A stretch of DNA of 64,000 nt from Streptomyces fructofermentans. Lineage in GTDB: Bacteria > Actinomycetota > Actinomycetes > Streptomycetales > Streptomycetaceae. Below the pieces are notes generated by a model that saw only the letters and a list, made by a program, of their open reading frames with translations, made no database searches and had not been told where the DNA came from. A program made the position numbers and the translations under genes. Within the stretch, counting starts at the first letter, position 1. Every line of letters begins with the position of its first letter. Of this stretch, positions 17,775 through 26,045 are shown one piece after another. The stretch lies in NCBI RefSeq assembly GCF_014651055.1, contig NZ_BMWD01000010.1, forward strand, positions 130,994 through 194,993. The letters are read 5' to 3'.

Positions 17775-17827
17775 CCGGGCCCCGTTCACGTGACCGCTCC
17801 CACGGAGGGCACGAGCACGGGGCCCGG
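17775..17827. terminator. bidirectional terminator
   Basis: A perfect 11-bp inverted repeat, CCGGGCCCCGT (17775-17785) and ACGGGGCCCGG (17817-17827), lies between the convergent small gene and the rifampicin monooxygenase gene. Confidence 0.6.
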
Positions 17828-17842
17828 CCACGAGGAGGCCGG

Positions 17843-19273
17843 TCAGTTCGGGACGCCGAACCAGCGCGTGAGCGGGCCGAGCAGATCGTCCTGACGCTCA
17901 CCGGCCCACGCGACATGGCCGTCCGGCCGCAGCAGGACCGCGGGAGCGTCCAACTGCACCCCGGTGTCGACGACATGGTCGACCCGGTCCGACCAACCCG
18001 CCACCGACAGGCGGCCGGTCCGGTCGAGCAGCAGTCCGCGGCCCTCGCGCGTCAGCTCGTACAGGCGTCCCCTCCCCAGCTCCACGTCCCGCATCCGCCG
18101 GCCGAGCAACTCGTCGTCCCCGCCCACGTCGTAGCGCACGTCGATGGCGGTGACCCTCCCCATCACGTGGCGGTTGACCGCGGGGAACTCCATCAGCTCG
18201 GCCAGGAGCCGGCGGACGGCCCGGGGGCCCGGCTCGGGGGAGAGCAAGTGCATCTGCGCGCGGGTGTTGTCCAGCACGTCGGCCGCCACCGCGTGCCGTT
18301 CGCAGTGGTAGCTGTCCAACAGGCCCTCCGGCGCCCATCCGTTGACCTGGGCCGCCAGCTTCCAGCCGAGGTTGAACGCGTCCTGGACACCGAGGTTGAG
18401 CCCCTGACCGCCGGTCGGCGGATGGATGTGCGCCGCGTCACCGGCCAGCAGCACCCGATCGACTCGGTAGTGCTCCGCCAACCGGGTCGCGTCACCGAAA
18501 CGCGAGAGCCGCCCTGGTGAGTGCGCGCCGAAGTCCGTGCCCGCGTAGGCCCGGAGCTGCCGCCTGAACTCGTCGAGGGTCGGCGCGGCCGTCCGGTCCT
18601 CGGACACACCTTCGGCGGGTACGACGACGCGGTACAGCCCCGCTTTCCCGTCCACGTCGGGATCGGCGCCGAACCGGGCCTGCCTCCCGCGCACCTCCGC
18701 GACCACGGCGGCGATCGTCGCCGGGTCCTCGGTCAGCCGCATCTCGCCCAGCAGCGTCTCGACCTTGGAGGGCTCACCGGGGAAGCCGACACCGAGCAGC
18801 CCGCGCACCACGCTGCGGCCGCCGTCGCAGCCGACGAGGTAGCGCGAACGCAGCCGGGTGCCGTCGGCCAGCTCGGCGGTCACTCCGCTCCCGTCCTGAC
18901 TCAGCCCGACCAGTTCGCTGCCACGGCGGATCTCGGCGCCGAGTTCCGTGGCACGCTCGGCCAGCAGGCGTTCGGTGACGGTCTGCGGGACCGCGAGGAC
19001 GTACGAATGGGAGGTGTCGAGGTCCGGCCAGGACGCGCTGATCCCGCCGAAGAAGCCGCCGACCGTGAACTTCTCGCCGAGAGCGAGGAACCGGTCGAGC
19101 AGGCCGCGCTGGTCCATGATCTCGATGCTGCGCGCGTGCAGGCCGCGCGCCCGGGAGAACCCATTGGGTTCCCCCTCCTTCTCCAGCACGGCCACCCGAA
19201 CACCCTGCAGCCGAAGCTCTCCGGCCAGCATCAGGCCCGTCGGGCCGCCGCCGACCACGATCACATCCATCAT
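17843..19273 (-). CDS. rox: rifampicin monooxygenase (class A flavoprotein)
   Basis: A 476-aa FAD-dependent aromatic hydroxylase. The Rossmann motif VIVVGGGPTGLMLAGELRL starts the protein. The mid-sequence GCDGGRSVVRGLLG and the second FAD motif LLAGDAAHIHPPTGGQG are intact. Overall it matches the Rox family, which uses NADPH and O2 to oxidise and linearise rifamycins. The full length is 476 aa as expected. A 19-bp rifamycin-associated element precedes it, which strongly supports the assignment and predicts induction by rifamycins. ATG 19273 or 19270 are both possible starts. Confidence 0.85.
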   Translation of the reverse strand: MMDVIVVGGGPTGLMLAGELRLQGVRVAVLEKEGEPNGFSRARGLHARSIEIMDQRGLLDRFLALGEKFTVGGFFGGISASWPDLDTSHSYVLAVPQTVTERLLAERATELGAEIRRGSELVGLSQDGSGVTAELADGTRLRSRYLVGCDGGRSVVRGLLGVGFPGEPSKVETLLGEMRLTEDPATIAAVVAEVRGRQARFGADPDVDGKAGLYRVVVPAEGVSEDRTAAPTLDEFRRQLRAYAGTDFGAHSPGRLSRFGDATRLAEHYRVDRVLLAGDAAHIHPPTGGQGLNLGVQDAFNLGWKLAAQVNGWAPEGLLDSYHCERHAVAADVLDNTRAQMHLLSPEPGPRAVRRLLAELMEFPAVNRHVMGRVTAIDVRYDVGGDDELLGRRMRDVELGRGRLYELTREGRGLLLDRTGRLSVAGWSDRVDHVVDTGVQLDAPAVLLRPDGHVAWAGERQDDLLGPLTRWFGVPN

Positions 19274-19328
19274 CGAGCGCCCATTTCCGTCGGTTCGGGC
19301 ATCGGCCGACGATTCTGCGGGAGGCCCC

Positions 19329-19347
19329 GGGTCTTGCGGCAAGCCCC
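19329..19347 (-). promoter_or_regulatory. rifamycin-associated element (RAE) of rox
   Basis: Read on the minus strand, GGGGCTTGCCGCAAGACCC is an imperfect 19-bp inverted repeat centred on CTTGC/GCAAG. From memory it closely resembles the RAE found upstream of rifamycin-inactivation genes in actinomycetes. It lies 56 bp upstream of the rox start, the expected place. Confidence 0.75.
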
Positions 19348-19414
19348 TCCGTACGCCATAGGTTGGGAGTGGCAAGGAGTCGGCGCCTCCTTGCCCTTCT
19401 CCCGCCCTCCGTTT

Positions 19415-19466
19415 CCAGGGCCCGCCTCCAGGGCCCGCCTCCAGGACCCGGCTCCAGGACTCGGCT
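19415..19466. repeat. 13-bp tandem repeat, four copies
   Basis: Four contiguous 13-bp units start at 19415, 19428, 19441 and 19454. The first two are CCAGGGCCCGCCT and the last two differ by two or three bases. The run lies between rox and the ECF42 promoter, in a 440-bp gap with no gene. Confidence 0.7.
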
Positions 19467-19635
19467 CCCTCGGACCCGGCTCTCCCGGACCGCTCGGGCG
19501 ACCCTGCTTCCGGAACGGCCTCCGTCGGCCGGCGCACCGCTCCTCCGCCAGGACTGGTCCGGCCCGTTCGGCCTGGCCCTTCGGCCTGCCCGTTCGACCC
19601 GCGCTTCCACGCGAGCGAAATAGTTCGGACGCGGA

Positions 19636-19662
19636 TGTCGAGAACCCGCGACCGGCTCCGTC
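19636..19662 (+). promoter_or_regulatory. ECF42-type promoter
   Basis: TGTCGA (19636-19641), a 17-bp spacer and CGTC (19659-19662) fit the promoter type reported for ECF42 sigma factors. It precedes the YCII-ECF42 pair by about 50 bp, so the sigma factor probably autoregulates. Confidence 0.55.
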
Positions 19663-19714
19663 CCCGTGGTGAAGGCGGCCAGAATGGGCCGCACCGGCAC
19701 CGAGGAGAAGCACG

Positions 19715-20122
19715 ATGGCCAAGTACCTGCTGCTCAAGCACTACCGGGGCGCCCCCGCCGCCGTCAACGACGTGCCCATGGACCGGTGGGCACCGGAGGA
19801 GATCACGGCGCACATCCAGTACATGAAGGACTTCGCGGCCCGGCTCGAGGAGACCGGCGAGTTCGTGGACGGCCAGGCCCTCGCTCCGGAGGGGACGTGG
19901 GTGCGGTACGACGGCGAGGGGCGCCCGCCGGTCACCGACGGACCGTTCGCCGAGACGAAGGACCTCATCGCCGGCTGGATGGTGATCGACGTCGACGGCT
20001 ACGAGCGCGCCGTCGAACTGGCCGGGGAACTGTCGGCCGCTCCCGGGGCGGGCGGCAAGCCCATCCACGAGTGGCTCGAACTGCGCCCGTTCCTGACCGA
20101 GCCGCCCACCATCACGGAGTGA
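19715..20122 (+). CDS. YCII/DGPF domain protein partnered with ECF42
   Basis: A 135-aa YCII-related protein with the hallmark DGPF (TDGPFAETKDLIAGW). These proteins are the standard genomic partner of ECF42 sigma factors; their biochemical role is unclear. The fold is a ferredoxin-like dimer with a conserved His/Asp pair in related enzymes. The start ATG 19715 follows GAGGAG. The stop overlaps the sigma-factor GTG start (GTGA), indicating coupled translation. Confidence 0.9.
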   Translation: MAKYLLLKHYRGAPAAVNDVPMDRWAPEEITAHIQYMKDFAARLEETGEFVDGQALAPEGTWVRYDGEGRPPVTDGPFAETKDLIAGWMVIDVDGYERAVELAGELSAAPGAGGKPIHEWLELRPFLTEPPTITE

Positions 20123-21279
20123 CGACTCAGGTGAACGAGGCGCTTCTGCGCGGTCTCACGCCGAGCGTGCTCGGAGTCCTCGTCCGCCGCGGAGCCGACT
20201 TCGCGGTGGCCGAGGACGCCGTGCAGGACGCCCTGGTCGAGGCGGTGCGCGTCTGGCCCGCCGACCCGCCGCGGGACGCGAAGGGCTGGCTGGTCACCGT
20301 GGCGTGGCGCAAGTTCCTCGACGCCACCCGCTCGGACACCGCCCGCCGCCGGCGTGAGGACCTCGTCGACGAGGAGCCGGCGCCCGGGCCCGCGTCCGCG
20401 GTGGACGACACCCTCCAGCTCTACTTCCTCTGCGCCCACCCCTCGCTGACGCCGTCGTCCGCCGTGGCACTCACGCTGCGTGCCGTCGGCGGACTGACCA
20501 CCCGCCAGATCGCCCAGGCCTACCTGGTGCCCGAGGCGACCATGGCGCAGCGCATCAGCCGTGCCAAGAGGACCGTCTCGGGCGTGCGGTTCGACCAGCC
20601 CGGCGATGTCGCCACCGTGCTGCGCGTCCTCTACCTGGTCTTCAACGAGGGGTACTCGGGAGACGTCGACCTCTCGGCGGAGGCCATCCGGCTCACCCGG
20701 CAGCTCGCGGCCGCGATCGACCACCCCGAGGTCGCAGGGCTGCTCGCACTCATGCTGCTCCACCACGCGAGGCGTGCCGCACGGACCGCTCCGGACGGCA
20801 GCCTGGTGCCGCTCGCGGAGCAGGACCGCGGCCGGTGGGACACCGCGTCGATCGCCGAGGGGGTGGAGGTGCTTCAGACGGCCCTGGCCCGCGACCGCCT
20901 CGGCGAGTACCAGGCGCAGGCGGCGGTCGCGGCACTCCACGCCGACGCGCCGACCGCCGAGGAGACCGACTGGGTGCAGATCGTCGAGTGGTACGACGAA
21001 CTCGCGCGCCTGACCGACAGTCCGGTGGTCCGGCTCAACCGCGCGGTGGCCGTCGGCCAGGCGGACGGACCGCGCGCCGGACTCGCCGCGCTCGCGGCAC
21101 TGGACGGCTCGCTGCCCCGCCGCACCGCCGTGGAGGCCTGGCTCCGCGAACGCGACGGCGACCTGGGGACGGCGGCACGCCTGTACGCCGAGGCGGCCGG
21201 CAAGGCACCCAACCTCGCCGAGCGGGACCACCTGACGCGCCAGGCCGCCCGTCTGAACGCCCGCAGGGGCCCGCGGTGA
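20119..21279 (+). CDS. ECF42-family RNA polymerase sigma factor
   Basis: A 386-aa ECF sigma factor with sigma2 (about residues 5-75, VLVRRGADFAVAEDAVQDAL), sigma4 (about 95-160, LTTRQIAQAYLVPEATMAQRISRAK) and the long C-terminal TPR-like extension (about 180-386) that defines ECF42. Family members lack a classical anti-sigma factor and depend on the C-terminal extension. In Streptomyces they control DGPF/YCII genes. The GTG at 20119 overlaps the upstream stop; GTG 20131 is an alternative. The upstream ECF42-like promoter suggests autoregulation. Confidence 0.9.
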   Translation: MTTQVNEALLRGLTPSVLGVLVRRGADFAVAEDAVQDALVEAVRVWPADPPRDAKGWLVTVAWRKFLDATRSDTARRRREDLVDEEPAPGPASAVDDTLQLYFLCAHPSLTPSSAVALTLRAVGGLTTRQIAQAYLVPEATMAQRISRAKRTVSGVRFDQPGDVATVLRVLYLVFNEGYSGDVDLSAEAIRLTRQLAAAIDHPEVAGLLALMLLHHARRAARTAPDGSLVPLAEQDRGRWDTASIAEGVEVLQTALARDRLGEYQAQAAVAALHADAPTAEETDWVQIVEWYDELARLTDSPVVRLNRAVAVGQADGPRAGLAALAALDGSLPRRTAVEAWLRERDGDLGTAARLYAEAAGKAPNLAERDHLTRQAARLNARRGPR

Positions 21280-21720
21280 CGGTCCGGGTCCGGTGGGCGC
21301 CGCCGTGAAGCGGGGCTCCGCGGGTGCTGCCCCGGTCGAGCCGGCCGGTGGTCGCGTTCGCCTGAACTCCGCCGCGTACGGCGGAAGTCGACGCGGCCTC
21401 GGCCGTCGCCTCTCCGATGTCCGCGGACGCGGGTCGAGCGGTCGGCCCGGGCGTGCGTGCCCGCGGGCCCGTCCGGCGGCCGAGGACCGCCATCGGAGCA
21501 GGATCGTCCGGATCGGGCGCCGTCCGGGGGATGGCGCCGCACGCGCCGGCGGGCGACGATACCCCTTCGCAGAGTCGGTCGACCCGCTCGTAGCGGGGCT
21601 CCCGGAGGACCCGCCACGGGCCCACCGGCAGCCCGTTCGAGGACCGTTCGCGGGGGCTCCCGCGAATCCTTCCGCGGCGAGGGCGGGCGCGCCGGCAGCC
21701 GAGTCCCGAGGGAGCCTGGC
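21280..21720. other. intergenic region, no gene seen
   Basis: A 440-bp GC-rich gap. I found no ORF with a supported start, no hairpin of note and no repeat. It should hold the promoter of the downstream GH16-like gene. Confidence 0.4.
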
Positions 21721-22626
21721 ATGGGTTCACACGCGGCGCCGCGCCACGGAAGGCGCATGCTGTTCCTCTGCGCGGGCCTCGTCCTCGTGGCGGCGCTGGT
21801 GTGGCTTCCCCGCGCCGACGGGGCCCCCGCCCCGGCCGATGCCTGCCGCTCCACGGGAGTGGCCCTGCCGCGCGGTGACTGCGGGCCCTTCTGGCAGGTC
21901 CTCGCGGAGGACTTCAACGGCGACCGGGTGCCGCTGGGCGCGTTCGACGACTGCGACCACCACGCCGACACCTCCGCCGCGTACTGCGGCGGCCTCACCG
22001 GCGAGTACCGCGACAACTGGTGGGCGTACCCGAGTGGTTGGCTCGACACCGCGAACAGCCGGGACCGGGACGTGGCCGGTGTCCACCACCCGGAGGACAC
22101 CGTCAGCGTCGGGCCCGCGCCGGGCGGCGACGGCCGGATGTCCATCCGCATGTGGCGGCCGGCGGACGGGGGCCCCGTACACGCCGCGGCTGTGGTGCCA
22201 CGGGCGGTGATGCAGATGAAGTACGGCAAGTACAGCGCGCGGATCAAGGTGACGAAGCCGGCGCCGGGCTACAAGTCGGCCTGGCTGCACTACGGCGGGG
22301 GCTGCGAGATGGACCACCCCGAAGGGGAGTGGACCGGCGCCCTCACCGCCTTCCACCATCCGTGCGACGGAGGTGAACAGGGCTACTTCCCGGGGAGCGA
22401 CAGCTGGACCCGATGGCACACCGTGTCCACGGAATGGACACCGGGGAACGTGCGCTTCTTCGTCGACGGCCGGCAGACCGGCCACGACACCCGCTCCGTC
22501 CCGGACCATCCGCTGTCCTGGGTCCTGCAGAACGAGAGCGCCCTGGAGGGTCCCGGTGCCGCGCCGGGCAGCAGCGCGCAACTCGACATCACCTGGGTCG
22601 CGGCGTACGCCTACGGATGGAAGTGA
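21721..22626 (+). CDS. secreted GH16-like glycoside hydrolase
   Basis: A 301-aa exported or membrane-anchored protein. It has a hydrophobic N-terminal segment (about residues 13-30, MLFLCAGLVLVAALVWL) and a concanavalin-A-like jelly-roll domain (about 60-300). The GH16 catalytic signature ExDxxE is present as CEMDHPEGEW (Glu196, Asp198, Glu201), with YSARIKV and WHTVSTEWTPGNVRFFVDG strands typical of the family. Family enzymes cleave beta-1,3/1,4-glucans or galactans; this subfamily's substrate is uncertain. ATG 21721 has a GAGGGAG site. Confidence 0.8.
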   Translation: MGSHAAPRHGRRMLFLCAGLVLVAALVWLPRADGAPAPADACRSTGVALPRGDCGPFWQVLAEDFNGDRVPLGAFDDCDHHADTSAAYCGGLTGEYRDNWWAYPSGWLDTANSRDRDVAGVHHPEDTVSVGPAPGGDGRMSIRMWRPADGGPVHAAAVVPRAVMQMKYGKYSARIKVTKPAPGYKSAWLHYGGGCEMDHPEGEWTGALTAFHHPCDGGEQGYFPGSDSWTRWHTVSTEWTPGNVRFFVDGRQTGHDTRSVPDHPLSWVLQNESALEGPGAAPGSSAQLDITWVAAYAYGWK

Positions 22627-22711
22627 CGGCGTCGCCCCGGCGCATCGCGCTCCGCACCCTGTCACCGTCCGGCCCAGGGCCGTCGCAGGCCCCGTCCGCC
22701 GGGCCGTGCGC

Positions 22712-23287
22712 TCAGGCGTACCCCCGCTCCAGGGCCGTGAGCGTGGCGGTGAGGTCGTCGGGGCGAGGGCGGTTGTGGGGGAGCTTGGACAGGACGGCCG
22801 CCATGCCGCAGGTGTCGGTGAGCGCCGAGAAGACGAGGCCGCCGCCGATGCCGGCGGCGAGCCAGCGCGCGGGGCGGTAGCGGGTGCCCGCGGCGATGCC
22901 GAGGAGGACGAGGGAACCGGCGGTCAGGCGGACCTGGCGTTCCATGGCCCACGCGCGGGCGGCGCCCTCGGGCCGGTGGAGGGTGTGGCCCTGCTCCGCC
23001 CAGGCGGCGGTGCCACCGGTGAGGGTGGCGGCCGGGATGTCGGCGGCGGCGAGTTCGCCGCACGCGGTGGCGGAGCGGTTGCCCGAGGCGCAGACCATCA
23101 GCAGGTCTCCGCGGGCGGCGGCCGCCTTCAGCGCGGGCAGCGCCGCGCGCAGATGGTCGAGGGGGACGTTGTGGGCGCCGGGCACGTGGCCGGAGGCGTA
23201 CTCGCCCGGGGTGCGCACGTCGATGACGGTGTAGTGGCCGATCCGTGCGGCGGCCTGGGCCGGCAGCACGGGGGAGGGGGTGCTCAT
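22712..23287 (-). CDS. rhodanese with DUF2892-type membrane tail
   Basis: A 191-aa protein with a rhodanese domain (about residues 10-110, active-site Cys66 in VCASGNRS) and a C-terminal pair of hydrophobic helices (about 117-165, LTAGSLVLLGIAAG and WLAAGIGGGLVFSALTDTCGMA), the DUF2892/YgaP-like arrangement. YgaP is a membrane sulfurtransferase. It is divergent from the CstR-like repressor gene across a shared palindrome, which points to persulfide-responsive expression. Confidence 0.88.
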   Translation of the reverse strand: MSTPSPVLPAQAAARIGHYTVIDVRTPGEYASGHVPGAHNVPLDHLRAALPALKAAAARGDLLMVCASGNRSATACGELAAADIPAATLTGGTAAWAEQGHTLHRPEGAARAWAMERQVRLTAGSLVLLGIAAGTRYRPARWLAAGIGGGLVFSALTDTCGMAAVLSKLPHNRPRPDDLTATLTALERGYA

Positions 23288-23342
23288 GCGCGGTGTTCCC
23301 TTTCCTTGTGGGACCGGGGTGATGGGCCCGGAACAGGCTAGA

Positions 23343-23358
23343 ATACCCCTAGGGGTAT
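23343..23358. promoter_or_regulatory. CsoR/CstR-type operator, divergent
   Basis: ATACCCCTAGGGGTAT is a perfect 16-bp palindrome of the G-tract type bound by CsoR/CstR repressors. It sits between the divergent rhodanese and repressor genes and can control both. Confidence 0.75.
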
Positions 23359-23385
23359 CAATGGGATGTCAACGGAGGAGGAAGC

Positions 23386-23664
23386 GTGGAGCTGGACATG
23401 GCGGCCGCCGAGCTCAAGTCCGTGCTCAACCGGCTCAAGCGGGCGCAGGGCCAGATCGCGGGGATCATCAGGATGATCGAGGAGGGTCGCGACTGCGAGG
23501 ACGTGATCACCCAGCTCGCCGCGGTGTCCCGCGCCCTGGACCGGGCCGGGTTCGCGATCATCGCGACCGGTCTCCAGCACTGCATGGCCGAGGGCGGGCA
23601 GGCGGCGGGGGACCGGGACCAGATGCGGGCCCGCCTGGAGAAGCTGTTCCTGTCCCTGGCCTGA
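23386..23664 (+). CDS. CsoR-family repressor, probably persulfide-sensing (CstR type)
   Basis: A 92-aa all-helical repressor of the CsoR/RcnR family. It has Cys37 (GRDCEDV) and Cys66 (LQHCM). The His of Cu(I)-sensing CsoR proteins, expected four residues before the second Cys, is Gly62 here. That is the pattern of CstR-like proteins that sense persulfides by Cys-Cys tri/tetrasulfide bridges. The neighbouring rhodanese, TauE and dioxygenase-rhodanese genes agree. The GTG start follows GGAGGAGG. The palindrome 28 bp upstream implies autorepression. Confidence 0.85.
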   Translation: MELDMAAAELKSVLNRLKRAQGQIAGIIRMIEEGRDCEDVITQLAAVSRALDRAGFAIIATGLQHCMAEGGQAAGDRDQMRARLEKLFLSLA

Positions 23665-23673
23665 CACCGTCGG

Positions 23674-24426
23674 TCACACCAGCGCGTCGGCGAACATGAA
23701 CGCGGCGACGGACAGCAGCGCGAAGGCGAACAGCCGCTGCAGCCGTCGCCCGGACACCTTCGCCGCCAGTCGTCTGCCGTCCCAGGCGCCCAGGATCGCG
23801 GCGCCGGTGAAGGGCGCGACCACCGCCCAGTCCAGCCCCGCCGCCCCGCCGGAACGGGTGACCAGGGACGCCAGCGAGTTCACCGTGATGACCAGCAGGC
23901 TGGTCCCCACGGCCACCTGCATCTCGAACGCCAGGACGGCCACCAGTACGGGCACCGCGAGGAATCCGCCGCCCACTCCGAGGAGCCCCGTCACCGCGCC
24001 CAGGCCCGCCCCCGCGCCCCCTGCCTCCAGGGGGCGCACGGCCCGCGCGGTTCCGTCGGCGGGCCCCGCTGCGGGGCGCAGCATCCTCAGGGCGGCGACG
24101 GCCGCCACGGCCGCGAATCCCGCGGTGAGCGTCGGCTGGGGGAGGCGCGTGGCGATCAACCCGGCGAGGGCCGCGGGCACGATGCCCGCCGCGGCGAACG
24201 CGGCTCCGGCCCTCCAGCGGACGTGGCCGGAGCCCGCGTACGCGTACAGGGAGGTCGCCGAGGTGGCGGCGACGATGAGCAGGCTCGCGGTGGTGGCGGC
24301 CTCCGCGGTGAAGCCGAGGAGGTAGATCAGGGCCGGAACGGCCAGGACGCTGCCGCCGCCCCCGAGCGCGCCGAGCGCGAGACCGACCACGGCACCGGCC
24401 GCCAGGGCCAGGAGCAGGGCGCTCAC
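23674..24426 (-). CDS. TauE/SafE-family sulfite exporter
   Basis: A 250-aa integral membrane protein with about eight hydrophobic segments and the family's GLGALGGGGSVLAVPALIYLLG and GLLGVGGGFLAVPVLVAVLAFEMQ repeats. It probably exports sulfite or a related sulfur oxyanion made by persulfide oxidation. The GTG start overlaps the stop of the dioxygenase-rhodanese gene (GTGA), so the two are one operon. The 3' end is 9 bp from the convergent repressor gene. Confidence 0.88.
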   Translation of the reverse strand: MSALLLALAAGAVVGLALGALGGGGSVLAVPALIYLLGFTAEAATTASLLIVAATSATSLYAYAGSGHVRWRAGAAFAAAGIVPAALAGLIATRLPQPTLTAGFAAVAAVAALRMLRPAAGPADGTARAVRPLEAGGAGAGLGAVTGLLGVGGGFLAVPVLVAVLAFEMQVAVGTSLLVITVNSLASLVTRSGGAAGLDWAVVAPFTGAAILGAWDGRRLAAKVSGRRLQRLFAFALLSVAAFMFADALV

Positions 24427-25808
24427 GCCGCGTGACCGTCCTCGCCGCAGTCATCGACGGTCAGCCCGGCGGTCCGGGCCGCGTCGAAGCCGTCGTCGAC
24501 GGCGACCACGTCGCGGCCCGCCGCGTCGAGCAGGGACGCGGCGATGGCGGCACGCATCCCGCCGGCGCAGTGCACCCAGACCGTCCCGGCCGGTATCTCG
24601 CCGGAACGGCCGTGCAGTTCGTGGACGGGTATGTGCACCGAGTCCCGCACATGGCCCCGCGCGCGTTCGGAGTCGCGGCGCACATCCAGTACGACCAGGT
24701 GCTCGCCGCGCTCGCGCGCCCGCTTCAGGGCGCCGAAGTCGGCACGGGGGAAGGAGCGCGGCTCCTCGCCGGCCCGCAGCCACGAGGACGGCCCGCCCGT
24801 GGCGGCGGCAGCGGGGCGGTCGATGCCGACCCGGACCAGTTCCCGCTGGGCGTCGGCGAGCTGGCCGCGGGTCTCCGCGAGAAGCGTGACGGGCCTGCCC
24901 CACGGCAGGAGCCAGCCCAGATAGGTGGCGAGCCTGCCCTCGGCCTCGAAGTTGTAGGTCCCGGCCACATGCCCTCGCGAGAACGCCGTACGGCTCCGCA
25001 CGTCCACGACCCATTCCCCGGCGGCCAGCCGCTCCGCGATCTCCTCCCCGTCGGCGACCCCCGGTGGTGTCAGGTCCACCGGTGCCGGACCCGCCGCGTT
25101 GATCGGGCCCATCCGCGCGTAGTGGGCGGGTACGTCGTCCAGTCCGGCCAGCAGCCGTTCGGTGAAGGTGTCGACGTCCTGGGTGAGCGCGTCATTGCCG
25201 GTCCGCTCCTCGCCGAGGGTCCCGCCGCCGTCCCGGGGAGGCGAGGCCGAGCAGAAACTGCCGAAGCCGTGGGTGGGCAGAACCCGTACGTCGTCGTGGA
25301 GTTCGCGGGCCAGTCGGTGCACCGAGGCGTGTTGGGCGCGGGCCAGTTCGGCGGTCAGGCGCGGTTCCACCAGGTCCGGTCGACCCACCGTGCCGATCAG
25401 GAGCGAGCCGCCGGTGAAGGCGGCCACCTCGCGTCCGTCCTCGGCCAGTACGTAGGAGGTGTGGTGCGGGGTGTGGCCCGGGGTGGCGAGTGCCCGCAGG
25501 GTCAGTCCGGTGTCGACGACGACGCTGTCGCCGTCGGTGACCGGCACCCGGTCGAAGGAGACCCTGGCCGCGGCCGGGACCAGGTAGTGCGCACCGGTCA
25601 GGCGCGACAGCTCCAGACCGCCGGTGACGTAGTCGTTGTGGACGTGCGTCTCCACCACGTGGCCGATACGCACCCCGCGGGCGGCGGCGGCCGCCAGGAC
25701 CCGCTCCACGTCGCGCGGGGGGTCGACGGCGACCGCGGTCGTGCTTCCGCCCGCCAGGTAGCCGCGGTTGCCCAGGCCCTCGGTCTCGATGGTGTCCACG
25801 AAGAACAC
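24423..25808 (-). CDS. CstB-like persulfide dioxygenase-rhodanese fusion
   Basis: A 461-aa cytosolic fusion. The N-terminal metallo-beta-lactamase-fold domain (about residues 1-235) is of the ETHE1 type, with THVHNDY (His55, His57, Asp59) and PGHTPHH (His112) as iron ligands. Two rhodanese domains follow: about 250-345, where the active-site Cys is missing (TLLAETRG), and about 355-450, with Cys414 in VHCAGGMRA. CstB oxidises low-molecular-weight persulfides to thiosulfate and sulfite. Two CstR-type palindromes upstream and the coupled TauE gene complete the pathway. Confidence 0.88.
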   Translation of the reverse strand: MFFVDTIETEGLGNRGYLAGGSTTAVAVDPPRDVERVLAAAAARGVRIGHVVETHVHNDYVTGGLELSRLTGAHYLVPAAARVSFDRVPVTDGDSVVVDTGLTLRALATPGHTPHHTSYVLAEDGREVAAFTGGSLLIGTVGRPDLVEPRLTAELARAQHASVHRLARELHDDVRVLPTHGFGSFCSASPPRDGGGTLGEERTGNDALTQDVDTFTERLLAGLDDVPAHYARMGPINAAGPAPVDLTPPGVADGEEIAERLAAGEWVVDVRSRTAFSRGHVAGTYNFEAEGRLATYLGWLLPWGRPVTLLAETRGQLADAQRELVRVGIDRPAAAATGGPSSWLRAGEEPRSFPRADFGALKRARERGEHLVVLDVRRDSERARGHVRDSVHIPVHELHGRSGEIPAGTVWVHCAGGMRAAIAASLLDAAGRDVVAVDDGFDAARTAGLTVDDCGEDGHAA

Positions 25809-25830
25809 GGTCGGCTCCCTCGATCGTCGT

Positions 25831-25846
25831 TTACCCCGGGGGGTAT
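25831..25846 (-). promoter_or_regulatory. CstR-type operator, promoter-proximal copy
   Basis: TTACCCCGGGGGGTAT (reverse complement ATACCCCCCGGGGTAA) lies 23 bp upstream of the dioxygenase-rhodanese start. It differs from the distal site by one end base. Confidence 0.65.
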
Positions 25847-25867
25847 CTGTTCCGCACTGTAGCAGCT

Positions 25868-25883
25868 ATACCCCCCGGGGTAT
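25868..25883 (-). promoter_or_regulatory. CstR-type operator, distal copy
   Basis: ATACCCCCCGGGGTAT has perfect 7-bp arms around a CC centre. It is 21 bp from the proximal copy, in the opposite orientation, so the two could load two repressor tetramers at this promoter. Confidence 0.7.
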
Positions 25884-25984
25884 TTTCCAGGACCTGGAGG
25901 GGCCTACGCGTCCGGCTGTCAATACTCAGACATCTGTTCCATTGATCGCGGGAATGGGCCATGGGAGTGATCTGCCGCACGTGC

Positions 25985-26011
25985 TGTCACAAAGATCGAT
26001 GAGGCGGTGTC
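25985..26011 (+). promoter_or_regulatory. ECF41-like promoter
   Basis: TGTCACA (25985-25991), a 16-bp spacer and TGTC (26008-26011) match the ECF41 consensus (TGTCACA and CGTC) at all but one base. It is 35 bp upstream of the FAD oxidoreductase start. The ECF41 gene lies 2.1 kb downstream. Confidence 0.55.
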
Positions 26012-26045
26012 CTGGGGTTGAACGCCCGCAAATGGAGGAGACACC

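Noticed and set aside
23386..23664. Cu(I)-sensing CsoR assignment
   Set aside because: The His expected four residues before the second Cys is Gly, and all neighbours handle sulfane sulfur, so a CstR-type role is more likely.
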